NCBI RefSeq assembly: GCF_036373705.1
Contig: NC_089850.1
Coordinates: 34,086,233-34,150,232, forward strand
DNA from: Amia ocellicauda
Taxonomy: Eukaryota; Chordata; Actinopteri; Amiiformes; Amiidae
Direction: 5' to 3'
DNA length: 64,000 nucleotides
In this document: piece by piece, positions 48,661-59,335 of the stretch
How the letters are laid out: every line of letters starts with the position of its first letter
How positions within the stretch are numbered: the first letter of the stretch is position 1
Notes under the pieces: generated by a model
Database searches by the model: none
What the model saw: the letters and a program-made list of their open reading frames with translations, nothing else
Told to the model about the DNA's origin: nothing
Position numbers and translations under genes: made by a program

Positions 48661-51457
48661 TGCCCTTGTTCTAAATCCTACACTTTTATAATGACCAGAG
48701 GGGGTGATAAAAAATGGAGTGTGGGAAGTATGAAAGGGAGAGCTCTTTTTAGTCTGGTCTGGGATGCTTAATTGACTGATTGGCCAGAATGAGAATGCGG
48801 TACATTGCTGCCTCATCTATAGTTGACCAATCAGTCGGTTATTCCCTGGGCCAGCAGCACACCCTTTTTAAGGAGCCTAGGCTGCCATGGACTAGAGAAA
48901 CAGAGAGAGACTGAGAACTGTGGAGAACAGTGAAACCTTTGTGTTTTAGTATTTCAGTATGTGCTGTTGATTTTGTTTTGAGTTGCTTTAAATAAAAGCA
49001 CTTTATTTTCACCATAAATCTGTTTCTCCCTCCTGCCTTCTGGGTGCCAGTTCACAATATGTGTGTTAATAGCTGTAAAAGTAACCATACCTTTGTTTGC
49101 AAGGCTTCATTTTCAGCTATAGCTGAGTGAGTGGGCTGTGGACTGTGGCTACAGCTGGGATCTTGCTCCCCCAACTATTACAGGGCTCTGTACTACTAGG
49201 GTGGTACTCTTATCTCCTCACTGCTCACTCTCCTCAATCCACACCTTGAGTAACCTCTTCACAGTCACTACTAGATATCAGTGTGATTATTCAGTAGGTG
49301 CTGCTAAATACATCTCAGCACTCTGGGGCAGCTGTCGCTCGAGGTGTCTCGGTGCAGCCTGGTGTATCTCGACATCGCTCGGTTCAACTTGGTACAACAC
49401 TGGCATCTGGTGTTCGTGGTGCTCCCTGGTGCATTCCTGGTGCATGTTGGTGCAATCATTATATCTTCCGTATTCCAAAATCCACCTGCAGCTTACACCC
49501 AAACTTGCTCTGGTGGTGCATTCCAGTTGTTGGCAAGTCAAGGCCATTCCTGATGATCACACTGGTTGGCACTAATTGTTACCTGACATGCCTCAGGTGA
49601 ATCATCATCCTACTGTATTTATTATTATGGTAGCGTGCATCTAATGTGGGTTAGGAAACGGTTAAAGGGAGGAAACAGTGCTGTGGGGAGGAGCACAGAA
49701 AGGGGATAAAGTAAGGATAATGCAGAAGGTTTGCCTTGGCCTTGACCATGTATGCCAAGCCCTGGCTCACCATTCCTTCTGCTCAGTTTTTACATGGTCC
49801 GAGGAACATTCCCTGCTCAGACATTTGTACAGAGCCACTGGACAACGTTCACCTTCTGCTGGCTCTTATCAGCCAATTTGCTTTAAGCTCGTTCACAAAT
49901 TTCACTGAAATTAATAGTACCCATAGTAGATTCTTCACATTTCTAGTTTATTCTCATTTTCATTTTTGTATATTGAGGAATATGAATCAAAACTTAAATG
50001 CTTTTTTACTTTACCTTGTTGATAAAATTAACAATTCCAAAACACATTTTCGAACACAGTGTTGTACTTAGCAAAATGTTCTCAGTTTCAGACCAATGCC
50101 CCTAATTGGCACAGAAGTTCTGAGATCCAGCTATATTTAGCTTGTCGGTGCTAAGAGGGATCTCCCCCTGCCAGAAACAGTTTGAGTGAGACAGCAGCTG
50201 GTGAGAGAGAGAGACATTGAGAGGAACTGAAGCACTGCACCCAGCCACACACCACTCCACATCCGTTCATTCCCCCCCACACCCAAAAGCTAGATCACTG
50301 CACTCCAAACACATGCATCCCTGACCCAGATTTTATAACTTCTTTCCCTGTAACACTTTTAGTATTATTCCCCAGCTGAACAATTCACTCTTATTGATTA
50401 TAGTAACTCTGGATCACAAGATGAATCCCCACTGAGGGATCACTAATACACGAATCTGTTCTTACGTTCTTAGATGTACTCATTCTAAATGTTCTATTTA
50501 ACTTCAATCAGAGTCTATTTGATGAGGTGTGGTTTCAGGCTGATTAAAAGACAGGCTAGACAGAGGTATATTGACTTATTTCAATATTCAATATTAATGT
50601 CATCCATAAAATTAAACAAACACCTTCATGTGATCTGTGAATTTAAGGTGTGTATATATTTTTTAACTGCATTGAAGCGATTATACTGATATTATTCAGT
50701 ATTTACCTGTTAACTGTAATAAACTGATGAGGTTTTCTCAAATGAGTAACTGGCAAGCATTCAGACCTCCAAAGTGATCAATGACTTCCTTTGGTTGCTC
50801 CCTGACAGAAATTAAACATACCAGGGCGACCAAGAGAAATGTACAGTTAATAATACAAGAAAGAAGGCCATACAGCCCACCTCCTTACAACTACTAATAC
50901 AATTACAACTACAACAACTACTTATATTTTTTATTTGTTATAATAATTGTTATTTTGTACACATCTCTGACACTGTATATCTGCTCCTTTCTTAGCAATT
51001 GGATACTCAACTTCTGGAGTGTACAGTGTGATGCTATATTAATATAGGCAGCTAGTGTCTTTCTATAGTGCTTGAATAGTTTAATAATGTCCTCTGTTAT
51101 GCACAAATAGTTATAATACATGTAATACATCTTCGGCAGTTACATTTTATGGGACTGCAGAATCCAGGTAAGAGCCAGCGATTAGATTAAAAGCACAATA
51201 GACTATATCATTCTCACAACATGACTTGTAAAGGGCTTTTAGACGTGCTCAACATTACAGAATACTTTACAGAATCCTGCACAGAACAAATTAATGAATA
51301 TGTGAATATGTCTGGCTTGTTCATTAGTCCAGGCTGTGTATTTGTGTAATTTATTCCTGGGCGGAGCTGGGCTGTGTTTAAGAATGGTGCCGAAATGCAC
51401 AGAACCAATCGTGTGCTGACTGACACTGCAGACTCTCAGTCTCTCTCTCCTCTCCCA
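48661..51457. other. intergenic, no gene seen
   Basis: Contains AATAAA-bearing repeat-like sequence at about 48890-49050. The overlapping ORFs at 49.1-49.9 kb show no family resemblance. The right end is the presumed upstream region of the light-chain leader. No clean octamer (ATGCAAAT or its complement) was found near the leader. Confidence 0.45.
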
Positions 51458-51524
51458 ATGACTCGCTCAGCAACCATGGTGCCCAGCACAACTCTCCTCT
51501 CAGCTCTGCTGCTGAGTCTCTCTG
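51458..51524 (+). CDS. immunoglobulin light-chain leader exon
   Basis: MTRSATMVPSTTLLSALLLS followed by LSG is a typical short hydrophobic V-gene signal peptide. It ends in CTG|GTAAGA with phase 1, which joins to the V exon at 56095 as ...LSLSG|LEALVLTQ. Either ATG (51458 or 51476) could be used; the second has the better context (ACCATGG). The intron to V is about 4.57 kb, far longer than the usual hundred or so bases, because of the retroviral insertion described below. Confidence 0.8.
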
Positions 51525-54060
51525 GTAAGACATATTCCACATACAGCAAATTCAACAATACTCTCTGTACCATCTGTTATGGAAATATGCTGATGTCAGC
51601 TACTTCTGGACTGATTTCCTCAGTCAGCGATGATCCCATTGGCTGGGCACTGAAGACGTCCTTTTCCCAGGCTGTTATGATGCAGACGATGGTCCTGCAG
51701 GCAGCGAGGAAGAGGATCCAGGAGAAAAGGAGAGCATCCCTCTGGTCTCCACCAGTGTCGTTTCCCTTTGGCACTTCAGAGCTGTGTGGATGATCAGGAG
51801 CACCTGGTAGGGCCCTGTCCTCCTGGGCTGCAGGGAGGACTTTCTCTTGTGTGCTTTGACGTACACTTAGTCATCTGGTTAAAATGAGTGACAGTCCTGC
51901 TGGGCTGGTTCAGACTGGGCAGCTTTTACCTGTGAGTAGACAGCTTCGATTGCAACTGTTAGTCCCATACAAAAAAAAAAAACATATCATCATCCATCAA
52001 GTGGATGTCCATTTCCCTTACAGACAATGGAGAAGTGACAGAACGTCTCATAATAATAATAATCTCTTGTGGAGCTTTTTTTTTCCCGATTTGCTGATGG
52101 CCTCATTGTCATTAGGGCTATAGGACATTTGAACCCTGTTTGCAAATTTTAGCCAGTTTATTCTTTATGACCTCTTAACAGTATTTTTGCTACTGTACTG
52201 CATCAGCCTTCATACAGGGATAGGCTTCAACCCATTTTAGAAAACATACATTATTACAAGTATATATTCATAACCACAACATTTAGACATTTGAACACAA
52301 TCTATTTGTATATGAACAAAAGAACACCAAGGGGGAAAATCTGCAGTTGGTGTGAACTGTTACTATGAAATCTGGGGTACACCAATTTAAAAAGACTGCT
52401 TCACACATTCCCTCACACCTCCCTGCCCGTGTGGCCAACATGTGCCAGATGGCAAGCCAGGGAAGGAGTGCCCGTGGGGCAACCTTGCCTTAGAAGATAT
52501 TTGAGCTCTCTTATGGAAGGTGCAGTGGCCAGTTACAATTTCCTGGAGCTTTTCACAGCGCATGCCAGATTGTTTTTATCCTGCCTGAGTCATAAGTGTC
52601 AAATATCAGTTTCATCGGGATATGAGACGCAATGTGCATAACAGATATATTCATACTATCTTATTAATATCAGTAGTCATTATAGCAACTCCTTAGACAA
52701 TATAGTTAATAATTATTAGGTTGATATTTGCAGTTATTAATCAATTATTATTGTTTCAGTTTGTTTTAAAAACATACATTTGTAATTATTTTCATATTAT
52801 TAGGAACAATTCCCAATATAATTTTGAATAGTTTTTTTCATCTCGTTTTTTCCTTATTTGTCTGTATCAACATCAGTCTTATTATTATTAATAATGCAAC
52901 CTTTACTCTCTCTCTCTCTTTCAGTCCTCTCAGGCTACTTTCTGAACCTGATTACTGCCAGACAGTTTCGTTTTACAAAACAAACTTTCCTTTTCCAGTC
53001 TCTCAAGCCTTTACAGCTGTCAAACCCTCATCAACTATATTTTTCTTTTAACCTCGTTCTGCATCCTAACAGCTATTCTTTTCTCCTTTCCTTAATTTCT
53101 TACTAGAAATATATTTAAGTTATTTTTATCGATTTGAATTATTACTATTTATACATACATTCATTGATTTATTTGTAAGACCTATTTGATTTTTTAAATA
53201 GCATTCTGTATAAAGTAACACTATAATTCTATTATTATTCGTTATTTATGACTCTCTTAATCTTATTCTGTACCATGCAGTATAAACAAATACATACAAA
53301 AAACATTTACCTTGCGCAAACTTTACACTTACAAACATACAAATAAACACATACTAATTTATATCCAAAGTAAATTCGGATACTAGTTTTGTTGGGCATG
53401 TTTTGTTGACCTGCAGTGTCTCAAACTACCCTTATTCATTATTATTTATCTATTAATTTCCCACAGTATCTTGAGGGCTTTCACTAATACTGAAGACTTC
53501 TTTTTCATTTGTCTTTGGGGCATTTCGCTTAGACTAGATTGTATTTTATTTTTGTAACGAATGTTTTAAGCTAGCTAGCTTTGGTTTCTCATTTCTTAAT
53601 TTGCATTAATCGTTCCATATCATAAATACTAGCTCTGTATCTCTATTTTGCAAACTCCCCCCCCCACACACACACATTTTATTTATATTTTCTCCCAAGA
53701 CAACCTAGCCTTGAAAGTAACACAGAGGGTAGGGAGTAAATGCAGGCCTCAACTATGCCGGGAGACAACCTGACTCCCTGCTTATCAGCAGCACAGATGT
53801 TTCACCAAGGTCTTGCTTTTACAACTAATTTACTTTTAAACTTGCATTTATAAAACATACACACTTGGTTAAAATGAATGGAAGAGAAAATACAATGATT
53901 AATATTGCAATATTAATATTCAAGAATTTCTCTTTTAGGCACTTCAACAATATTTCCAATGATCTGCCTCCGCATTAAACAATCAGATAAAAAAGGATAT
54001 CACTGAGACAAACATAAACACACACACACACTAGTTTCTTTAGGGATTAAAATATTTAAA

Positions 54061-55125
54061 CCTGCGGACGTTTTTTTCTTTCAGGACGAAAAAACTATTA
54101 AAAAACCTTCTGACGTTATTTCTTTCAGGACAAAAAAACGATTAAAAAACCTTCGGACGTTTTTTCTTTCAGGACAAAAAAAAAACGATTAAAAAACCTT
54201 CGGACGTTTTACTTTCAGGACAAAAAAACGGTAAAAAACCTGCGGACGTTTTTTCTTTCAGGACAACAAAACGATTAAAAAACCTTCGGACGTTTTTTCT
54301 TTCAGGACAAAAAAACGATTAAAAAAACCTGCGGACGTTTTTTCTTTCAGGACAAAAAAACGATTAAAAAACCTGCGGACGTTTTTTCTTTCAGGACAAA
54401 AAACGATTAAAAAACCTTCTGACGTTATTTCTTTCAGGACAAAAAAACGATTAAAAAACCTTCGGACGTTTTTTCTTTCAGGACAAAAAAAAACGATTAA
54501 AAAACCTTCGGACGTTTTACTTTCAGGACAAAAAAACGGTAAAAAACCTGCGGACGTTTTTTCTTTCAGGACAACAAAACGATTAAAAAACCTTCGGACG
54601 TTTTTTCTTTCAGGACAAAAAAACGATTAAAAAACCTGCGGACGTTTTTTCTTTCAGGACAAAAAAACGATTAAAAAACCTGCGGACGTTTTTTCTTTCA
54701 GGACAAAAAAACGATTAAAAAACCTGCGGACGTTTTTTCTTTCAGGACAAAAAAACGATTAAAAAACCTGCGGACGTTTTTTCTTTCAGGACAAAAAAAC
54801 GATTAAAAAACCTGCGGACGTTTTTTCTTTCAGGACAAAAAAACGATTAAAAAACCTGCGGACGTTTTTTCTATCAGGACAAAAAAAAACGATTAAAAAA
54901 ACCTGCGGACGTTTTTTCTTTCAGGACAACAAACGATTAAAAAACCTGCGGACGTTTTTTCTTTCAGGACAAAAAAACGATTAAAAAACCTGCGGACGTT
55001 TTTTCTTTCAGGACAAAAAAAACGATTAAAAAAACCTGCGGACGTTTTTTCTTTCAGGACAAAAAAACGATTAAAAAAACCTGCGGACGTTTTTTCTTTC
55101 AGGACAAAAAACGATTAAAAAAACC
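54061..55125 (+). repeat. ~44-bp tandem array, about 24 copies
   Basis: The unit runs CCTGCGGACG, TTTTTTCTTTCAGGAC, then A-rich CGATTAAAAAA, with variants CCTTCGG and CCTTCTGACGTTATT. Copies are highly uniform apart from homopolymer lengths. A block of seven units is itself duplicated: the CTTCTGACGTTATT variant recurs 309 bases apart, at 54107 and 54416. It lies just inside the retroviral remnant, next to its leader end. Confidence 0.95.
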
Positions 55126-55366
55126 TATTTCACTAATTAGAATCTCCGACTCACCACGTGTCTTCTGATAAGGTTCTTTGAATGATGTCTTCTTTCACGG
55201 CTGAGCAGGCCTGTCCGGGATCAGCGAGGGGAGCAGGACTCTTAACTCAGTTTAGAGAGCAGAGAGTTTCCCTTCATCTTTAAGACACCACAGTTTTCCT
55301 CCCCTGGAGCCCCGGGCAGGTCGGCTCAGACACTCCAGTCCATCAATCCTGCTGACTACGCCAAAC

Positions 55367-55717
55367 TGTTATGGAAATAAGACTTGGAGTCAGAAGTTCT
55401 AATCAGAATTTATTACGTGCACGGGAAGAAACAGCAGAACACAGCAACAGAAAATATTAAACAAGTATAATGCTGTTTTTCCAAAGAGTTCAAGGAAGTA
55501 CATAGCTTTTATTCCCATTTTGGGACACACCCTCAAGGGGTTTGACATTTTACAAACAGTGTCTGATTGGTCATCGAAATAACTATGAGACTAATTTCAT
55601 TGGCATTCTAAAATAAGCCTACCCATCTCATCAATATTATTACAATTATTAGTCATGCATAATAATTATTATCCTCTAAATTGCCAGCTACATTTGGAAG
55701 GTCATTTACCCTTAACA
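55367..55717 (-). repeat. retroviral LTR, minus strand
   Basis: On the minus strand it starts TGTTAAGGGTAAATGACC and ends CCATAACA. An AATAAAAG TATA-like motif lies near 55515 and AATAAA at 55414-55409. The sequence just past its 3' end (TTTGGCGTAGTCAGCAGGA on the minus strand) sits where a primer-binding site is expected; the tRNA was not identified. Its start resembles that of the solo LTR at 3020. Confidence 0.7.
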
Positions 55718-56094
55718 ATGATAGGTTTGAATACAATTAAACTTTAATAAGGAACAAGTAGAGAATGTAAGTTGCTGATAAACTAAAAAGGCGTGACTGA
55801 GAAGTTAGAAAAGAACAGGTTTTCATAATTCATTGTAAAGAATGCAGGCACATTAATAGTTACTTGCCAGAAACCTCCAGGGTCACAGCACACAAAGCAC
55901 AAAGGCACAAAATGATTTATATTTTCCTCCACATATCTCTTTTCAAACTTCTTATATCATTCCTCACAAGTACATTATTAGTATTCAATTGATTAACTAA
56001 TTAACTACAATTCCACTAATTAGCTTTGGGGAATTCCACTATGCAATGGGAAAATTCAAACTTTTCTTTTCACCCTGTTCCTTTGCCTTTCTAG

Positions 56095-56385
56095 GTTTGG
56101 AGGCCCTTGTGTTGACCCAGCAAAAGACCCTCACATTGTCTGCTGCTGGGGGAAAGGCTGTGATATCCTGTGATGTCAACAGTGGCAGCTGGACTATTTC
56201 GTGCTACCAGCAAAAGCCTGGAACTGGGCCTGAATTCCTACTAGCTGATTCGAATAGAGCTCCTGGACTGTCGGACAGATTTTCCTACACTGAGGGGTCT
56301 TCTGGCAGAAAGGAGTAGCTGCACATCAGCAACGTGCAGAATGAGGATGAGGCTGTATACACTGTGCCTGCGTACAAGTTCAGTC
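56095..56385 (+). pseudogene. immunoglobulin light-chain V segment (pseudogene)
   Basis: The acceptor CTTTCTAG opens the exon at 56095. The framework reads LEALVLTQQKTLTLSAAGGK, then AVISCDVNSGSW (first Cys), YQQKPGTGPEFLLADSNRAP, GLSDRFSYTEGSSG and LHISNVQNEDEAVY. Three defects are visible. The conserved Trp before YQQKPG is Cys (TGC). A TAG at 56316-56318 interrupts the framework-3 strand. One base is missing at the expected Tyr-Tyr-Cys motif near 56360, which removes the second Cys from the frame. The segment ends at the recombination signal. Confidence 0.88.
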
Positions 56386-56424
56386 CACAGTGTGAAAGTC
56401 TGTATTGTCACCCATCCAAAAACT
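56386..56424 (+). promoter_or_regulatory. V recombination signal sequence, 23-bp spacer
   Basis: Heptamer CACAGTG (56386-56392), 23-base spacer, nonamer CCAAAAACT (56416-56424; 7 of 9 match the consensus ACAAAAACC). Confidence 0.85.
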
Positions 56425-56643
56425 AACAGCTATCAGACTAGTTAGAGCACCAACTTAAACATGCTTTTTTAAACTGATTTAAAATGTCAGTATCTTTATG
56501 GTGGATTACACATGTCAGTGATCTCTCTAGATGTCTGACACAGTGATGTCCTTTCAAGATTCTTGGATGGATTTTCAAACGTTCTGCATGGGATACTGGT
56601 GGATTGGTCTACAAACGAAGACTCATTGAGCTGAATCATTGAG

Positions 56644-56671
56644 GGTTTTTGTATTGGGCTGAATCACTGTG
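56644..56671 (+). promoter_or_regulatory. J recombination signal sequence, 12-bp spacer
   Basis: Consensus nonamer GGTTTTTGT (56644-56652), 12-base spacer, consensus heptamer CACTGTG (56665-56671). With the V signal this obeys the 12/23 rule and has lambda-type polarity. Confidence 0.95.
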
Positions 56672-56712
56672 ATATGGACTCTTTGGAGGAGGAACAAAAG
56701 TTCACATTTCAA
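56672..56712 (+). CDS. immunoglobulin light-chain J segment
   Basis: YGLFGGGTKVHIS contains the FGGGT bulge motif of light-chain J segments. It ends at a donor (CAA|GTGAGT) whose phase joins the C exon at 59001 (A|GC GGC CGC). It is too short to appear as a long ORF. It lies 248 bases from the V signal nonamer-side end and about 2.3 kb from C, and appears functional. Confidence 0.93.
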
Positions 56713-58254
56713 GTGAGTAAATTAATGTATTTGTCAAAGGTACACTGCTACTGCTCTTGCTTATATGTATTTTATTTCATATATAGCACTTTTCATACAG
56801 AAAGTTCTATACAATTAAGCGCAATGCACAAGAGCTTTCTGAAAAGCATTTTTCTAAATGTCAGACATTTATTTTGTCTCTGAAAGTCTTAATTTTTGGA
56901 ACATTGTAAAAGCAGATTACATATTGTAAGGAAAAGTGACAGATGCTAGTTGAAAGGCTTTTGATCATGGTGCGAATCACTGTGAGGAGCTATCCTCGGT
57001 GGAGGTACTCAGATGTTTGTTGGTGAGTATTAAAATGTATGTCTGCCACTGTGCTTTGATTTTTATTTATTTTTTATTTATTTATTTAACTAAGGAGAAC
57101 CAAAGAACCACACAATGCTTTACATTTTATGCTTAAAACTGCAAAACATCTTGCTTACAAAAATAGATATCATAATAATTATTATAAAAAATCGCGTTAG
57201 CAATGTTTTAAGAAATGTGGTTATGATTAGGCTTTTAGAAAAACGTAAGGGAAACTCGCATCGCAGCACTCGTTTGTTTTTTCAGAAAAAGGCTCAAAAT
57301 CGAAGTGATTCATAATGTCAGCTTAAAGTGCAGGTGCAGTCTTTTAAGAAAACCTGCTTAAGAACTGTGAAACAGGATCAGCCTACCATTCCTTTTTGAA
57401 AAAGTGAGTTCACAAAATTAGAGGTTGCTTTAATGTGTTTCATAGCCATAATATAATTTTAAACAGAAGCTATACAATTGCATTGGATTTTTTTGTGTGA
57501 CTAATAATAATAATATGTGATGTAACGTAATATTGACATGCCGTGGAGTCTTTTAGTATTTTAATAATATATTCAGTATATTTAAATTTTACATGGAAAT
57601 CATATCCGTTCGAGTATTGACTTTTAACAAAGGCTAAAAATAGCTAATTACAAAAACTTTTTGAAACTGAAACAACACATTTCAAATAAAAATTCGTCCC
57701 ATTCACGAATATTTCAGTGGCGAGAATGTTACTGCATTACATAGACATAAAAAACTATATAAATATAAATAACTAAATAAAGTGTGATTCTCTAATACGT
57801 AACATTGGGTAAAGTTAAGAGATATTTAGAGTTTTCCCGCAATTTACCAGAGTTGTTTTTTTTCCCTCCCAATCCCGCCTGCAGCAAATCTAATTCATCC
57901 GCTATTATAGCAGCTGTTATAGCAGCGGACTCGCAGGATCCCAGTCGCGCTGCGGGGCTCTATTGCAAAATTGCTTAATTAAATTATGAAAATAGTTCAA
58001 CATTTAACTGGGGAAAGCATTTCAATTAAGCTACAGAACTTAGGAAGCATACTTGTTATAGTTGATATGTTTTGTCCCGTTTTATTTATTCATGTATTTA
58101 TTTATTTATTTATTTATTATTTGATTACTCATACAGCCTTATGCTTGTTTTTATTGTGATGAATGAAAAAATAACAGTAAGGCATCACAATGTATTATGA
58201 TAACTTACGTGGCCAGTGAGTTATTTGTTGACATTTGATATTTGTTTAATATTA

Positions 58255-58316
<62 letters not shown>

Positions 58317-59000
58317 AAAAACTCTACTATAGATATGCATTGATAGACTGGAAACTCAGTGTGAGTTACCAAAAATATGAAAAATTCAACTTTCTAGTCA
58401 CCCGCTTTTAACCAGACTACACTAGCAAGGTCATATAGAACCAATGCAAAGCAATGCTTTGTAGAACCAAGAGGGATCTGTAATGGATAATGGACTCCTC
58501 ATTGATTAACATCCCTTCGTAAAAGATTACTGTATTGTTTCCTTGAAATATTTTATATGAATGCTCAAAACCAAATTATATGTGTGTATATGATAAGAAT
58601 TATAATAACTCAGCATTTATATCTACTGGTTACCATAAGGAACCTGCAGTGTTTTTATTTAACAGCTCATGGAGGCAGTGCTACAAAGGCTGCTGTCTTA
58701 AACTACACTGTGTTGTGTTGTATAGTTCAGCTGTTTGGTTAGTGGGATCCTGTTGTCGTAGATCCATGGTTAATATTTACAGTAACATCCAAACTCCCCC
58801 TACGTGATTTTGCCCCCAACTGGAGCTGCTATATTGTATTTTATGTTCATTTCTCTGTGTGCTATAACATATCTCTCCATTAGGACGTTAGTATTTGACT
58901 GCACTCATGAGCTGTTTTCTGTTCACTAACTGCAGTCCACATTATAATGCAATACCAATGAAACAGACTGGTCATCTAATTGTCTCTGTACTTCCTTCAG
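56713..59000 (+). other. J-C intron
   Basis: AT-rich intron of about 2.3 kb with an (AAT)n microsatellite at 58254-58314. No second J, enhancer motif or coding segment was recognised. Confidence 0.6.
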
Positions 59001-59335
59001 GCGGCCGCTCCCCCTCGCCCCCCATACTGACACTACTGCCCACCTCGCAGCAAGAGTTGTCTGAGCAGGGCAGTGCCACGCTGGTGTGCATGGCACAGGG
59101 CTTCTACCCTGACTCGCTGTCTGTGTCCTGGGCCAAAGAGGGTGTGGCACGTGCGGATGCAGGGGTGGTGAGCAGCAGTGCCCAGCGCCAACCTGAAGGC
59201 ACCTTCACCATCAGCAGCTTCCTGAAGCTGTCAGCTGCCCAGTGGCGCTCCAGACATGCCTTCTCCTGCCGGCTCAGCCACTCGGCCCTGAGCGCCCCGC
59301 TGACCCGCAGCCGGAGCGCAAATGACTGCAGCTAG
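59001..59335 (+). CDS. immunoglobulin light-chain constant domain
   Basis: The exon follows CTTCCTTCAG and encodes about 110 residues of a C1-type Ig domain: PPILTLLPTSQQELSEQGSA, TLVCMAQGFYPDSLSVSWAK, then TISSFLKLSAAQWRSRHAFS and CRLSHSAL. The intradomain Cys pair (LVC and FSC) and the buried Trp (SVSW) are present. The end is NDCS*, placing a penultimate Cys where light chains bond to the heavy chain, as in the lambda ending ECS. The frame is open and joins the J segment in phase. A poly(A) signal AATAAA lies at 59848-59853. Signal polarity and C-terminus suggest a lambda-type chain, but fish isotype assignment needs a tree. Confidence 0.93.

Larger units (their letters stand above)
51577..55717 (-). 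mobile_element. endogenous retrovirus remnant in light-chain leader intron
   Basis: Orientation is opposite to the light-chain gene. A 351-bp 5' LTR lies at the right (55367-55717). At the left, the minus-strand text VYVKAHKRKSSLQPRRTGPY (about 51770-51830) reads like the C-terminal region of a gamma/epsilon-type integrase. A hydrophobic env-signal-like stretch follows it. The sequence TGTTATGGAAATA at 51577 repeats the first 13 bases of the plus-strand LTR end at 55367, so the left LTR is nearly all lost. Most of gag and pol is missing or unrecognisable. The element is defective. Confidence 0.65.

Noticed and set aside
49138-49600. Overlapping Cys/Trp-rich ORFs of 100-145 codons
   Set aside because: Three frames are open at once and none resembles a family; codon texture is non-coding.
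52824-53106. ORFs of 75-82 codons inside the leader intron
   Set aside because: Low-complexity pyrimidine-rich translation without retroviral motifs.
54061-55125. CRISPR-like regular repeats
   Set aside because: Units are directly contiguous with no unique spacers, and the context is a vertebrate intron; it is a satellite-type tandem array.
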